A stretch of 64,000 nt of DNA, taken from the NCBI GenBank assembly GCA_017461505.1, contig JAFTXV010000007.1, positions 124,001-188,000 of the forward strand, read 5' to 3'. The notes beneath the pieces were generated by a model. That model was given only the letters and a program-made list of their open reading frames with translations. It ran no database searches and was not told the DNA's origin. A program made the position numbers and the translations under genes. Each line of letters starts with the position of its first letter. The stretch's first letter is position 1. Source of the DNA: Paludibacteraceae bacterium (lineage in GTDB: Bacteria; Bacteroidota; Bacteroidia; Bacteroidales; Paludibacteraceae). Positions 7,735 through 16,835 of the stretch are shown piece after piece.

Positions 7735-8517
7735 TTACAAGGACTCGTGGTAGTGATAATCACTATAATCTACAGAATCTTTGTCACGTTTGATACGTGG
7801 GTGGCGCGGATGAAAAAGATCATGCCATTTGTCTTTAATTCGGTTGCCATACTGCCACAAGAGGATTAGTATGCAGCCAAAAATCATACCTCCCAAGTGC
7901 GCAAAGTGCGCCACATTGTCGCCGGCAGAGGGTGCTAGTCCGGCAAAGAGTTCGACAAGCGCATAAATGATGACGAGCGTGCGTGCGCGAATAGGTATAG
8001 GTATGAACATAATAAACATCCGCACCTCGGGGAAGAGCCACCCGAAGGCAAGCAAGATGCCAAACACCGCACCACTAGCACCGATAGTCACCACGCGATT
8101 GGCCAATTTAACAGCCATCAGAGGATCTAGTGTATTCAAAACAGGTTGCAACTGCAATGCCCAAACCGCCTCTTGCACCACCGCAGCACCTAAACCTGTA
8201 ATGAGATAATAAATGAGGAAACGACGCGCCCCCCAATGTTCTTCCAAGGCTGGGCCAAACATCATGACAGCAAACATATTGAAGAATAAATGCGAGAAGC
8301 CCGCATGCATAAACATGTAGGTCAATGGCTGCCAAAAGTGAAAATCAGAAGCAGTGATATAATGCAAACCCAAATAGTGGTTTAAATCAAGACCATAACG
8401 CTCAAAAACGATAGATGCCAACCAACAAATGACGTTGATAAGAAGCAGATTTTTAGTGATAATAGGTAAATTACGCATTCTATATAAATTATGTTTCACA
8501 CGCATACGTATCCACAA
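7735..8517 (-). CDS. rhomboid family intramembrane serine protease
   Basis: A 260-residue polytopic protein with the rhomboid dyad: Ser148 in TIGASGAVFG and His207 in VAHFAHLGG. HAGFSHLFFNMFAV provides the conserved loop-1 and helix-2 histidine and asparagines. Six hydrophobic segments are visible and a basic, histidine-rich cytoplasmic tail follows. A weak TAGTTTTG box (8533-8526) sits only about 9 bp upstream of ATG 8517, so that start would be nearly leaderless; a second Met at residue 14 (MRNLPII) starts closer to the usual family N-terminus. I keep 8517 but the start is uncertain. Its substrates cannot be told from sequence. Confidence 0.88.
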   Translation of the reverse strand: MWIRMRVKHNLYRMRNLPIITKNLLLINVICWLASIVFERYGLDLNHYLGLHYITASDFHFWQPLTYMFMHAGFSHLFFNMFAVMMFGPALEEHWGARRFLIYYLITGLGAAVVQEAVWALQLQPVLNTLDPLMAVKLANRVVTIGASGAVFGILLAFGWLFPEVRMFIMFIPIPIRARTLVIIYALVELFAGLAPSAGDNVAHFAHLGGMIFGCILILLWQYGNRIKDKWHDLFHPRHPRIKRDKDSVDYSDYHYHESL

Positions 8518-8582
8518 AAACTATGCAAAACTACTAAAATAGGAAAAAATGGCAGAAAAAAGATATTTTTTTTGAAAAACTA

Positions 8583-8613
8583 TTGGATATATCTAAAATT
8601 TGTAGTATCTTTG
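8583..8613 (+). promoter_or_regulatory. promoter for HU gene
   Basis: TTG 8583-8585, 20 bp, then TATCTTTG 8606-8613. The start of transcription would be near 8620, giving a leader of about 60 nt before ATG 8680. Confidence 0.75.
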
Positions 8614-8679
8614 CCACAAATTTTCGGGAACGCCGATAATGTAAACTATTAAACGTTTAATAAATTAAATCTAAGTGTT

Positions 8680-8943
8680 ATGAACAAAATGGAACTTGTA
8701 GCTGCTGTTGCAGCTGAGGCTGGCTTGACAAAAGCACAAGCACAAAAGGCAGTTGAAGCTACTGTAAACGCTGTAGCTGGTGCATTGAAGAATGGTGAAA
8801 AAGTACAACTCGTAGGCTTCGGTACATTCTCTGTAGTAGAGAAAGCAGCTCGTGAAGGTGTTAATCCTGCAACTGGTGCTAAAATTCAAATCCCTGCAAA
8901 GAAAGTTGCTAAATTTAAAGCAGGTGCTGGTTTGGCTCTCTAA
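8680..8943 (+). CDS. hup: HU-family DNA-binding protein
   Basis: An 87-residue histone-like protein. The HU signature is complete: MNKMELVAAVAAEAGLTKAQA helices, VQLVGFGTFSVVEKAAREGVNPATG, and the DNA-bending arm with the intercalating proline in NPATG. HU binds DNA without strong sequence preference, bends it and organises the nucleoid. The gene is monocistronic, with its own promoter and a strong hairpin terminator directly after it. Codon use is skewed to GCT, GTA and GAA as in highly expressed genes. Confidence 0.96.
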   Translation: MNKMELVAAVAAEAGLTKAQAQKAVEATVNAVAGALKNGEKVQLVGFGTFSVVEKAAREGVNPATGAKIQIPAKKVAKFKAGAGLAL

Positions 8944-8961
8944 TCAGCCATGCGCTAATAC

Positions 8962-8993
8962 AACGAGTTGCTCATTGTGGGCAACTCGTTTTG
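8962..8993 (+). terminator. rho-independent terminator of HU gene
   Basis: AACGAGTTGC pairs with GCAACTCGTT across a short loop and is followed by TTGTGT. It separates HU from adk. Confidence 0.8.
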
Positions 8994-9038
8994 TGTCAAA
9001 AAAAATATTAGACTTTCAACTATAGATATTTAGACTTT

Positions 9039-9614
9039 ATGCTAAACATTATACTCTGTGGAGCTCCTGGCAGTGGTAAAGGTACACAATCTGACCTTAT
9101 CGTAGAAAAATACGGTTTGCAACACCTCTCTACTGGTGATGCACTCCGTGCAGAAATCAAGTCGGGCAGCGAACTAGGCAAGGAGATTGATGCATTAATC
9201 GCAGGTGGAAACTTGGTTCCTGACCACAAAATGATTCACCTCATCGCACGCTATTTGGATAACCTGCCAGCAGATTGCAAAGGAGTGATTTTTGATGGGT
9301 TTCCACGTACTGTAGCTCAAGCTGAGGCACTTGAACTATTGCTTGAGCGTCGAAATATGAAAGCGGTATTGCTTGACCTATTTGTAGAGGAAGATGAAGT
9401 AATCAAACGACTCCTCAATCGCGGTAAAACCAGCGGACGCGCCGATGACAACTACGAAACAATCAAAAAGCGTCTACAAGTATATCAAACAGAGACAAAA
9501 CCTGTTTGTACATATTATCTCCATCGCCATAATTATTTTGCCATCAATGGCAACTATTCTATGGAAGATACGTTCAGTCAAATTGACAATATTCTAAAAC
9601 TGATACAAAAATAA
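9039..9614 (+). CDS. adk: adenylate kinase
   Basis: A 191-residue enzyme converting AMP and ATP to two ADP. The P-loop GAPGSGKGTQS is at residues 7-17, the AMP-binding DGFPRT at about 85-90, and RGKTSGRADD is the short lid. It lacks the long zinc LID insertion, as in other short adenylate kinases. In many Bacteroidota adk is preceded by or fused to hpt; here there is no hpt upstream, only the HU gene and its terminator. The obgE gene follows by 3 bp, so the two form an operon that continues into the clc gene. Confidence 0.95.
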   Translation: MLNIILCGAPGSGKGTQSDLIVEKYGLQHLSTGDALRAEIKSGSELGKEIDALIAGGNLVPDHKMIHLIARYLDNLPADCKGVIFDGFPRTVAQAEALELLLERRNMKAVLLDLFVEEDEVIKRLLNRGKTSGRADDNYETIKKRLQVYQTETKPVCTYYLHRHNYFAINGNYSMEDTFSQIDNILKLIQK

Positions 9615-9617
9615 TAT

Positions 9618-10793
9618 ATGGCTTCATCCTCGTTTATCGACTATGTAAAGATTTACTGCCGCTCAGGTAAGGGCGGTGCTGGTAGTATGCACTTCCACCG
9701 TGCGAAATACGTGCCTAAGGGCGGTCCAGATGGTGGTGATGGTGGACGAGGAGGACATATCATCCTGCGTGGTAATCGCAATCTGTGGACACTGCTTCAC
9801 CTCAAGTATCAAAAGCATATCTTTGCCACTGATGGCGGCAAGGGTGGAGCCTCACGCTCGTATGGTAAAGATGGCGAGGACAAAATCATAGAAGTACCTT
9901 GTGGTACAGTGGTTTACAACGGCGATACAGGCGAGTGGATGTGCGAGATCAAGGAGCATGGTGAGGAGATTATCTTGTTCCGAGGTGGTAAAGGTGGACT
10001 AGGCAACTGGCATTTCCGCACAGCTACTAACCAAGCCCCTCGCTATGCACAACCAGGCGAGCCTTGCATGGAAGCAAATGTGATTCTACAACTCAAGGTG
10101 TTGGCCGATGTAGGTTTGGTAGGATTCCCTAATGCAGGCAAGTCCACCCTACTCTCAGTAGTCAGTGCTGCAAAACCAGAGATTGCAGATTATCCATTTA
10201 CTACATTGACACCTCAATTGGGCATTGTATCGTATCGCGATAATCAGTCGTTCTGTATGGCTGATATCCCCGGTATCATTGAGGGCGCAGCTGAAGGACG
10301 AGGACTTGGATTGCGCTTCTTGCGCCATATAGAGCGCAATGCAGTGCTACTGTTTATGGTTCCTGTGATTACTGAAGACATCAAAAAAGAATACGAGATT
10401 TTGCTTGCTGAGTTAGAGAAATACAACCCACAACTGCTGACCAAAGCACGTATCTTGGCAATATCCAAATGCGACATCGCTGACCCCGATATTGATCTTG
10501 AGAAACTAGCGAAACAATTGGCAGAGGATTTGGGCATTGCCGTGATTACATTCTCATCTGCTAGTGGCATGGGTATCACAGAATTGAAAGATCTATTGTG
10601 GGAAGAACTCAACAAAGAGCAAAATCAAGTCATCGAAATATCACACTCACCCATTGACATTAAGGTCATTGAGCGTGCTGAAGATGAAGATATGGATGAA
10701 GACGACGAGCCACATACTATTTACCTCAACGAGGTGGAAGAGGAGTGGGATCTCGATAAATATCGTGGCATAGGTTGGGACACTCAGGAGTAA
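9618..10793 (+). CDS. obgE: GTPase Obg (ribosome assembly)
   Basis: A 391-residue Obg-family GTPase involved in 50S maturation and stress control. The glycine-rich Obg fold spans residues 1-158 ([26 protein letters not shown]). The G domain follows with G1 GFPNAGKST, switch residues in [12 protein letters not shown]3 DIPGIIEGA and SKCD as the NKxD-equivalent motif. A charged acidic tail with [11 protein letters not shown] ends the protein. It starts 3 bp after adk and its end overlaps the proposed TTG start of the chloride channel gene by 19 bp. Confidence 0.95.
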   Translation: MASSSFIDYVKIYCRSGKGGAGSMHFHRAKYVPKGGPDGGDGGRGGHIILRGNRNLWTLLHLKYQKHIFATDGGKGGASRSYGKDGEDKIIEVPCGTVVYNGDTGEWMCEIKEHGEEIILFRGGKGGLGNWHFRTATNQAPRYAQPGEPCMEANVILQLKVLADVGLVGFPNAGKSTLLSVVSAAKPEIADYPFTTLTPQLGIVSYRDNQSFCMADIPGIIEGAAEGRGLGLRFLRHIERNAVLLFMVPVITEDIKKEYEILLAELEKYNPQLLTKARILAISKCDIADPDIDLEKLAKQLAEDLGIAVITFSSASGMGITELKDLLWEELNKEQNQVIEISHSPIDIKVIERAEDEDMDEDDEPHTIYLNEVEEEWDLDKYRGIGWDTQE

Positions 10794-12553
10794 CATACGA
10801 TCGATTTATTGCTTGGCGTGAGCAGCATATCCCACAAAAGAATCTCGTTCTGATTTTGAGTTTCTTTGTGGGCGCGTTGGCATCGTGTGCAGCCCAACTG
10901 CTCAAGATGCTAATTCACGGCATTCACCACTTAGTGGAGCATCATCTAATTGCACAAGACCATTGGTGGTATCTCATCACTCCTATGATTGGTATCACGC
11001 TAGCAGGACTCTTTGTCAAATACATTGTCAAAGACGACATCTCGCATGGTATCACCAAAATTCTTTATGCCATCTCGCAACGCAAATCCATCATCAAATT
11101 GCATAATACATGGACTTCGGTAGTCGGCTCAGCATTAACGATTGGCTTCGGTGGTTCAGTAGGTGCCGAGGCTCCAATTGTGATGACAGGTGCTGCCATT
11201 GGTAGTAATCTAGCCAAACTCTTCCGCCTTGACCAAAAGACCATGATGCTGATGATTGGTTGTGGTGCTGCAGGTGCTATTGGTGGTATTTTCCAGGCTC
11301 CCATTGCTGGTTTGGTGTTTACATTGGAAGTGTTGATGATGGATCTCACAATGACGCGCATGGCGCCATTGCTGATATCATCCGTCACAGCCACCGCCAT
11401 ATCTTTCCTCGCGAATGGGCAGGAAGCCATGTTCCCACTAACCAATAGCGAACCCTTCTTTGTAGAGCGTTTACCTTGGTATATCATATTAGGTGTGATG
11501 TGCGGTTTGGTATCGCTGTATTTCACCCGCGGTATGAACCGTTTGGAGCAATTATTCAAGCGCCATGTACAAAACACATGGTTAAAGTTCCTCGTAGGTG
11601 GTACTACATTGGGAGTATTGCTATTCCTTTTTCCTCCTCTATATGGTGAGGGATATGACGTAATCAAGCAACTCATCAATGGAGACTCGTTATCAGCGAT
11701 TGCAAATAGTCCTTTCGAAGTGTTAGGCACCACTAGTTGGGTATTGGTAGGCTACTTTGCTGCCATCGTATTTTTCAAGATATTTGCCTCTGTTGCTACT
11801 AATGGAGGTGGCGGTGTGGGTGGAATCTTCGCACCATCATTATTTATGGGAGCAATCACAGGTTTTATTTGCGCCCGACTGATGAATATCATTGGCATAG
11901 AAGTTCCAGAAGCTAACTTTGCGTTAGCAGGTATGTCCGGATTGATGGCAGGTGTAATGCATGCGCCATTAACAGGAATCTTTCTCATTGCCGAACTAAC
12001 AGGCGGATATCACCTCTTTATGCCACTCATGGCGGTGGCTGTCATATCCTATCTGACCATTCGAATCTTTGAGCCTCATAGCCTCTACGCCATGCGTTTG
12101 GCTCAAAAAGGTGAACTGCTCACGCACAACAAAGACCGCTCTGTGCTTACACTGATGAAAATGGAAAACGTGTTGGAAACCGACCTCCGAACGCTCAATC
12201 CAGAGATGACCTTAGGCGAGCTCGTGAAGGTGATTGCCCAAAGCAACCGCAACATATTCCCTGTGGTCGACGATAATGGTAAGTTACTGGGTATCTTGCT
12301 ATTAGATGAGGTTCGCAATATTATGTTCCAACCTCGCCTATACAAGCGTTTTACCGTAAAACAACTGATGAACTCGCCGCAAGCAACCTTGATAAACACG
12401 ATGCCTATGGGCAAAGTGATGGAGATATTTGAGGATACAGGAGCATGGAACCTGCCTGTGGTTGATGAACACAAAACATACCTCGGATTTGTATCCAAAT
12501 CCAAAATCTTCAACTCGTATCGACACGTTCTTGTTCATTTCTCAGAAGAGTAA
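10775..12553 (+). CDS. ClC-type chloride channel/antiporter with CBS pair
   Basis: A 592-residue transporter. The ClC core (about residues 20-430) contains [10 protein letters not shown], the variant of the GxxGP gating motif with its glutamate kept, GSNLAKLFR, and [17 protein letters not shown]. Two CBS domains follow from about 450 ([14 protein letters not shown] and [15 protein letters not shown]) and may sense nucleotides. The only start compatible with the family N-terminus [12 protein letters not shown] is TTG 10775, since no ATG occurs before the first membrane segment; this overlaps obgE by 19 bp and implies translational coupling. Channel versus Cl-/H+ exchanger activity cannot be told with certainty. 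Confidence 0.88.
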   Translation: MGHSGVTYDRFIAWREQHIPQKNLVLILSFFVGALASCAAQLLKMLIHGIHHLVEHHLIAQDHWWYLITPMIGITLAGLFVKYIVKDDISHGITKILYAISQRKSIIKLHNTWTSVVGSALTIGFGGSVGAEAPIVMTGAAIGSNLAKLFRLDQKTMMLMIGCGAAGAIGGIFQAPIAGLVFTLEVLMMDLTMTRMAPLLISSVTATAISFLANGQEAMFPLTNSEPFFVERLPWYIILGVMCGLVSLYFTRGMNRLEQLFKRHVQNTWLKFLVGGTTLGVLLFLFPPLYGEGYDVIKQLINGDSLSAIANSPFEVLGTTSWVLVGYFAAIVFFKIFASVATNGGGGVGGIFAPSLFMGAITGFICARLMNIIGIEVPEANFALAGMSGLMAGVMHAPLTGIFLIAELTGGYHLFMPLMAVAVISYLTIRIFEPHSLYAMRLAQKGELLTHNKDRSVLTLMKMENVLETDLRTLNPEMTLGELVKVIAQSNRNIFPVVDDNGKLLGILLLDEVRNIMFQPRLYKRFTVKQLMNSPQATLINTMPMGKVMEIFEDTGAWNLPVVDEHKTYLGFVSKSKIFNSYRHVLVHFSEE

Positions 12554-12618
12554 AGCGTTACATAGAATAGTGAAAACACAGAAAATCTCACCGAAAAGTA
12601 AACTTTTCCCTTATTTTC

Positions 12619-12649
12619 TTGCATATTTGCATTTTTTGCAGTACCTTTG
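12619..12649 (+). promoter_or_regulatory. promoter for sigma54 activator-lptE genes
   Basis: TTG 12619-12621, 20 bp, TACCTTTG 12642-12649. The leader to ATG 12674 would be about 18 nt and contains the small hairpin GCCATTTTGGC. Confidence 0.75.
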
Positions 12650-12673
12650 TCTGCCATTTTGGCAGTTTGACTT

Positions 12674-13876
12674 ATGGAACAAAAAGATTTGCAACGTATA
12701 AAACAGCAATTTAGCATTATTGGCAATAATGCTCAGCTCAACCGTGATATAGAGATAGCAGTACAGGTAGCACTTACTGATTTGAGTGTTTTGATTACGG
12801 GTGAGAGTGGCGTTGGTAAAGAGCATTTCCCAAAAATCATTCACCAATACTCTGCCCGCAAACACGGTCCATACTTCGCCATCAACTGTGGTGCCATTCC
12901 AGAAGGAACCATTGATAGTGAACTCTTCGGCCACGAAAAAGGCGCCTTCACCGATGCAAAAAGCGAGCGTAAAGGCTACTTTGAGATTGCTGATGGGGGA
13001 ACCCTCTTCTTGGATGAAGTAGGCGAGTTACCTCTATCCACACAAGCACGCCTATTGCGCGTATTGGAGACAGGTGAGTTTATTCGTATGGGAAGTTCTT
13101 TGGTACAAAAGACCAACGTGCGCGTAGTGGCTGCCACCAATCTCAACATTCCCAAGGCCATTGAAGAAGGACGTTTCCGCGAGGATCTATACTACCGTCT
13201 CAACACTATTGAAATCAAAGTACCAGCGCTTCGCGAACGAAAAGAGGATATTCCTCTGCTTTTCCGCAAGTTTGTCGTAGACTTCGCAGATAGATATCGA
13301 ATGCCAGCTATTCGCCTCACAGACGAAGCCACCGAGATGCTCAAGTCTTATTACTGGCAAGGCAATGTACGGCAATTGAAGAACGTCGCAGAGCAAATCA
13401 GTCTGATTGAATCACGCCGTGAAATCACAGCGGATATTCTGAGTCAATATCTACCCAACCACCAAATGTACAAAGGGTTAGCCATTGTAGAGCGCTCCAA
13501 TCAACAAAGTGTACCTATGGAAGAGTTGAAGATGCTCTACAATATGATGGGTATGATGAAACGAGAGATGGATATGCTGAAAGAGCAATTGGCCAACCTG
13601 CAACAGCAAGATCCCACCACCAATATTCCAGAGGAAATCGTAGAATGGGAGCCTAAGAAGAAAGTGCTAGATATTGATGAAGTGGCTGTAGTGGCTGACG
13701 AAGAGGCGGAAACACCTGTTGTAGAAAAAACAGCAGATTTGAAACTATCTAATCTCGAGCGAGATACGATACAAAAAGCATTGCTCAAGAACGGAGGCAA
13801 TCGCAAAGCTACAGCAGTGGAACTAGGTTTGAGCGAACGTACGCTATACCGCAAAATTAAAGACTACGGCTTATGA
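12674..13876 (+). CDS. sigma54-interaction AAA+ regulator lacking a receiver domain
   Basis: A 400-residue AAA+ transcription activator. It starts almost directly with the ATPase domain: Walker A GESGVGKE at 43-50, Walker B LFLDE at 111-115 and the arginine-finger region FREDLYYRL at 168-176. The sigma54-contact loop reads GAFTDA at 90-95 instead of GAFTGA. A linker rich in Met, Gln and Glu (about 270-355) precedes a Fis-type helix-turn-helix, NRKATAVELGLSERTLYRKI. No phosphoreceiver, GAF or PAS domain is present, so control must come through partner or ligand. It overlaps lptE by four bases. The order activator-lptE-secG is one I know from other Bacteroidales. Confidence 0.9.
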   Translation: MEQKDLQRIKQQFSIIGNNAQLNRDIEIAVQVALTDLSVLITGESGVGKEHFPKIIHQYSARKHGPYFAINCGAIPEGTIDSELFGHEKGAFTDAKSERKGYFEIADGGTLFLDEVGELPLSTQARLLRVLETGEFIRMGSSLVQKTNVRVVAATNLNIPKAIEEGRFREDLYYRLNTIEIKVPALRERKEDIPLLFRKFVVDFADRYRMPAIRLTDEATEMLKSYYWQGNVRQLKNVAEQISLIESRREITADILSQYLPNHQMYKGLAIVERSNQQSVPMEELKMLYNMMGMMKREMDMLKEQLANLQQQDPTTNIPEEIVEWEPKKKVLDIDEVAVVADEEAETPVVEKTADLKLSNLERDTIQKALLKNGGNRKATAVELGLSERTLYRKIKDYGL

Positions 13877-14406
13877 AAACAATCCTATATAACCGCTACA
13901 CCATCACATCATGGCTCCTAGCTCTTGGATCATTATTTTTAATGAATAGTTGCACCATCTCCTATAAGTTCAATGGTGCTTCTATTGACTATTCCACTAC
14001 CAAGACCATCTCCATTGCGGATTTCCCCAACGTAGCAGCATTAGTCTATGCTCCATTATCCAACAACCTCTCTGATGGCATCCGCGATCTATTTCAACGC
14101 CAAACGCGTCTAGAGCAAGTAAAGCGCGGTGGTAACCTCGAATTGGAAGGAGAGATTACTGGTTATACACTTACACCTATGGCTGTGTCTGCGGATAGTT
14201 ATGCTGCAGAGACCAAACTAACTATCACGGTAAAAGTGCGATTCACCAACAATATTGCTCCAGAGGAGAGTTTTGAAAAGACATACACTGCATACCAGAC
14301 ATTCGATGCTTCGCAGATGCTCAATGATGTACAAGATGACCTTTGCACTACGATGATAGCCGAGATTGCTGACCAAATATACAACGATACAGTCGCAAAA
14401 TGGTAA
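13873..14406 (+). CDS. lptE: LptE-like LPS-assembly lipoprotein
   Basis: A 177-residue lipoprotein: signal peptide to about residue 26 with lipobox LMNSC, then the LptE-type start CTISYKFNGASIDY. LptE plugs the LptD barrel and helps deliver LPS to the outer leaflet of the outer membrane. Sequence similarity in this family is low; the call rests on the N-terminal pattern, size and position between the sigma54 regulator and secG. The gene starts inside the stop of the regulator (ATGA overlap). Confidence 0.8.
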   Translation: MKTILYNRYTITSWLLALGSLFLMNSCTISYKFNGASIDYSTTKTISIADFPNVAALVYAPLSNNLSDGIRDLFQRQTRLEQVKRGGNLELEGEITGYTLTPMAVSADSYAAETKLTITVKVRFTNNIAPEESFEKTYTAYQTFDASQMLNDVQDDLCTTMIAEIADQIYNDTVAKW

Positions 14407-14411
14407 AAAAT

Positions 14412-14442
14412 TTGGTAGTATCAAAAAAAAGTTGTACCTTTG
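14412..14442 (+). promoter_or_regulatory. promoter for secG
   Basis: TTG 14412-14414, 20 bp, TACCTTTG 14435-14442, about 85 bp before ATG 14528. The leader contains repeated TTAATTA words. Confidence 0.72.
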
Positions 14443-14527
14443 TCGGCTGATTCGTATCTATTTACTGACAGTAAATACATAACCAGAAATATTAATTGCT
14501 AAATATTAATTATTAATTATAAAAATT

Positions 14528-14875
14528 ATGTACGTACTATTAACTATTTTGATTGTCATTGCAGCAGTATTGCTGATTCTCTTGGTGTTGGTTCAAAACA
14601 GCAAGGGTGGCGGTTTGGCTGCTGGTTTCTCTAGCGGAAACCAAGTGATGGGTGCTCCTAAGACTGCTGACTTCCTAGAAAAAGCAAGTTGGACTTTGGC
14701 TGCTATTATCATCGCATTGAGTATTTTGGCTGTAGGCTTCAGCAAAAGCCAAAGTGCTGCTACTGAAGAAGGTAGCGCGATTACCGAGCAAGTGCAAGAG
14801 GCTTTCGAGGCAGAGCAAGCTACTCAAGCAGTTCCTGAGTTCGAAGCTGAGGCTACTGAAGAAGTTGCTGAGTAA
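14528..14875 (+). CDS. secG: preprotein translocase subunit SecG
   Basis: A 115-residue inner membrane protein with two hydrophobic helices (residues 2-23 and 52-73) separated by the SecG loop VQNSKGGGLAAGFSSGNQVMGA. SecG assists SecYEG translocation. The C-terminal tail is acidic and rich in Ala, Glu and Thr, as in Bacteroidota homologues. It has its own promoter in addition to lying behind lptE, and a strong terminator follows. Confidence 0.94.
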   Translation: MYVLLTILIVIAAVLLILLVLVQNSKGGGLAAGFSSGNQVMGAPKTADFLEKASWTLAAIIIALSILAVGFSKSQSAATEEGSAITEQVQEAFEAEQATQAVPEFEAEATEEVAE

Positions 14876-14895
14876 TCCCTACTCATACAACACTG

Positions 14896-14936
14896 AAAAC
14901 AAGAGAGAGGCAGACGTGTCTCTCTCTTTGTTTTTA
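14896..14936 (+). terminator. terminator after secG
   Basis: AAAACAAGAGAGAG pairs with CTCTCTCTTTGTTTT around a short loop and ends in a T-run. Confidence 0.85.
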
Positions 14937-14937
14937 C

Positions 14938-14970
14938 GGGTTCTGGACGGGTTCTGGACGGGTTTATACC
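14938..14970. repeat. 11-bp tandem units between convergent genes
   Basis: GGGTTCTGGAC is present twice, followed by GGGTTTATACC as a diverged third unit, between the secG terminator and the minus-strand glycosyltransferase. Confidence 0.7.
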
Positions 14971-14981
14971 ATACCATGCCA

Positions 14982-15761
14982 CTACCAACGCTTGCGGAAC
15001 AAACCACCTATCAATGTATATAGGATATATATAGGATATACTACTTCAAGAACTAAGGCTACCCAAAAGGCAATAGACTTATCGCGGCGTTTGATAAGAC
15101 GGTATTCGATGGGAAATTTCACCAACAATACCAATGGGCAAATCAACTGCAAGAGATTCACACCCAACACCATAGCCCCACAACGCAAAATATCTTTGTC
15201 CTTGTATTTAGGTGCCTTGCCTGCCCAGCGCATGCGCTGACGGAAGAAGGCTTTCCACGAAGTATGTGGGCGAACGATGGCAGTCATCTCTTCGCTTTCG
15301 CTCACAGCAATCTTCAATCCTCTTCGCTTAAACGACTCCAAGAGAAACATATCATCGCCACTCGGTATCTCTGGATGCAGGTCAGCATACGACTCCAACC
15401 ATCTGTCGCGCTTGGCTATCAAGTTCGCCCCGCTACACATCACCGCATGCCCTCTCTTGGCAGTCTCAATAGTAAGTTGCTGAATAGCAGCATACTCTGC
15501 TATCTGCAACCGCTCCAGGAGCGACGGTTTCTCCCTCTCCGACTCCATCCGAAGAGTCAAGATAAGCAAATCCATGCCTTTAACCTCTAAACTGTAGCCC
15601 GATAGGGCGTCCTCTAAACTATGCAAGATGACGTCGTCATCTTGCATCCACACATACTCCGTCTTTGCCTCTGAGATAAGGCGATAAAGAGCATGTTTTT
15701 TGCCCTTACCTTCATCGTTGATCCCTCGTCGCGGAACTACTATGGTAACATTGTCATTCAT
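14982..15761 (-). CDS. family 2 glycosyltransferase, N-terminally short
   Basis: A 259-residue GT2-type protein. QDDDV (about 40-44) is the metal-binding DxD region, SGDDMFLLE contains the acceptor-side acidic pair and RQRMRWAGK is the (Q/R)xxRW motif, followed by membrane helices at about 190-212 and 228-252. The sequence begins at the block that in relatives follows the first beta-alpha-beta unit, so about 50-60 N-terminal residues of the nucleotide-binding half seem absent. An in-frame stop lies four codons before the ATG, so no longer frame exists. The start overlaps the aroA stop by 8 bp. Function may be impaired or altered. Confidence 0.8.
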   Translation of the reverse strand: MNDNVTIVVPRRGINDEGKGKKHALYRLISEAKTEYVWMQDDDVILHSLEDALSGYSLEVKGMDLLILTLRMESEREKPSLLERLQIAEYAAIQQLTIETAKRGHAVMCSGANLIAKRDRWLESYADLHPEIPSGDDMFLLESFKRRGLKIAVSESEEMTAIVRPHTSWKAFFRQRMRWAGKAPKYKDKDILRCGAMVLGVNLLQLICPLVLLVKFPIEYRLIKRRDKSIAFWVALVLEVVYPIYILYTLIGGLFRKRW

Positions 15762-16833
15762 TGGAAATATTTACACTTTTCCATTGCTCTATAAACTGCG
15801 GATAGGACTTGCTGATGCAGGCGGTGTCGTCCACTTCGTAGCCAGCAATTAACAACGCCATTGCCATGCGATGGTCGTGGTCGGTGCGGTGCTCACGAAC
15901 GGCACGCAGGCGATCGGATTCCTTCAGAGGCAACGACTCTACGCCTGTGGCGTGTAACTCAATGCCCAAACGCTCACATGTGAGAGCAACTGCGGGATAA
16001 AGGTCGGGGCAAGCGGAAAAATCTTGGCATAAGATTTCTTCCGCAGATCGCTGCGCTGTAGATCGGGCATCAATGCCCTGAAGATTGCTGTGCTGTAGAT
16101 CGGCTACGCCTGTAGAAGCGATAGTGATGCCTTCGGCGGTGTAGGTAGTATGGACGCCGAGGTGGGCGAAAATGTCGGCAACGACTTTGTCGCCTTGCAA
16201 CGAGTCGCGGAATAAGTTAGGGAGCGTAATCTCACCACCGTAAAGAGCGACATACTCATACCAAAAGGCGGCGGAGGACCAATCTTTTTCAACTGAAAGG
16301 TGATAACTGAAAGGTGAAAGCTGATATTGCTTTATTACTTCTTGCGTGATATATATATAAGGAGAAGTGGAGTTGGTTATCACATTTGCTCCAATTAGCA
16401 GTAGGGCTGATATATATTGCGTGGATAGCGGGTTGTTGATAGTCACTATCCTATGCTTATCCAATACGCATCCTTTAATACGCAAAGGTGGGCAGCCTTC
16501 TTCGCCTAAATACTCAATATCTGCGCCTATCTCACGCAAGGCGTCCACCAACTGACCGATAGGGCGGTGATGCATACGTTCCACACCCTCAAGAATAACC
16601 GTTTTGCCATCCAATTGTGCGCAGTATGCAGTAAGGAAGCGCATGGCAGTTCCACAATTGCCCACATCAATGAGGCAATGAGGCGATGAGGCGATAAGGC
16701 ATAAAGCGCGATGGAGAATCTGCACATCTTCGGGCAAATCAGCGGAGACGGGCATAAGCTCGTCTCCGTGTATCGCTTGCAATATCAATAATCGATTTGC
16801 AATTGATTTTGATATAGGCAGTTCAATATTCAT
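15754..16833 (-). CDS. aroA: 3-phosphoshikimate 1-carboxyvinyltransferase with repeat insertions
   Basis: A 359-residue EPSP synthase, shorter than the usual 410-430. It joins shikimate 3-phosphate and PEP in the aromatic amino acid pathway. Core motifs are PISKSIANRLL at the start, VGNCGTAMRFLTAYC, LPLKESDRLRA and DHRMAMALLIAGYEV. Three stretches are made of DNA repeats found elsewhere in the window: an octamer array (16674-16705) coding IASSPHCLI, a heptamer array (16293-16327) coding around LSPFSYHLS, and a hairpin-unit array (16045-16116) coding 24 residues around DLQHSNLQGIDARSTAQRS. All keep the frame. Catalytic blocks are otherwise intact, so it may still work. aroC is at 22371. Confidence 0.88.
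   Translation of the reverse strand: MNIELPISKSIANRLLILQAIHGDELMPVSADLPEDVQILHRALCLIASSPHCLIDVGNCGTAMRFLTAYCAQLDGKTVILEGVERMHHRPIGQLVDALREIGADIEYLGEEGCPPLRIKGCVLDKHRIVTINNPLSTQYISALLLIGANVITNSTSPYIYITQEVIKQYQLSPFSYHLSVEKDWSSAAFWYEYVALYGGEITLPNLFRDSLQGDKVVADIFAHLGVHTTYTAEGITIASTGVADLQHSNLQGIDARSTAQRSAEEILCQDFSACPDLYPAVALTCERLGIELHATGVESLPLKESDRLRAVREHRTDHDHRMAMALLIAGYEVDDTACISKSYPQFIEQWKSVNISNE
16045..16116. repeat. in-frame hairpin-unit array inside aroA
   Basis: Four units on the plus strand, each AGATCG or AGATTG, then a small variable stem (for example GGGCAT-CA-ATGCCC, or GGC-TAC-GCC), then TGTAG or TGAAG. Total length is 72 bp, exactly 24 codons. It has the same build as the intergenic array at 16836-16963. 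Confidence 0.8.
16293..16327. repeat. heptamer array inside aroA
   Basis: CTGAAAG, GTGATAA, CTGAAAG, GTGAAAG, CTGATAT: five contiguous 7-bp units in frame with the gene. Confidence 0.75.
16674..16705. repeat. octamer array inside aroA
   Basis: GGCAATGA, GGCGATGA, GGCGATAA, GGCATAAA: four contiguous 8-bp units of the family also seen in aroC, tsaC, nrnA and mltD. Confidence 0.8.
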
Positions 16834-16835
16834 TG

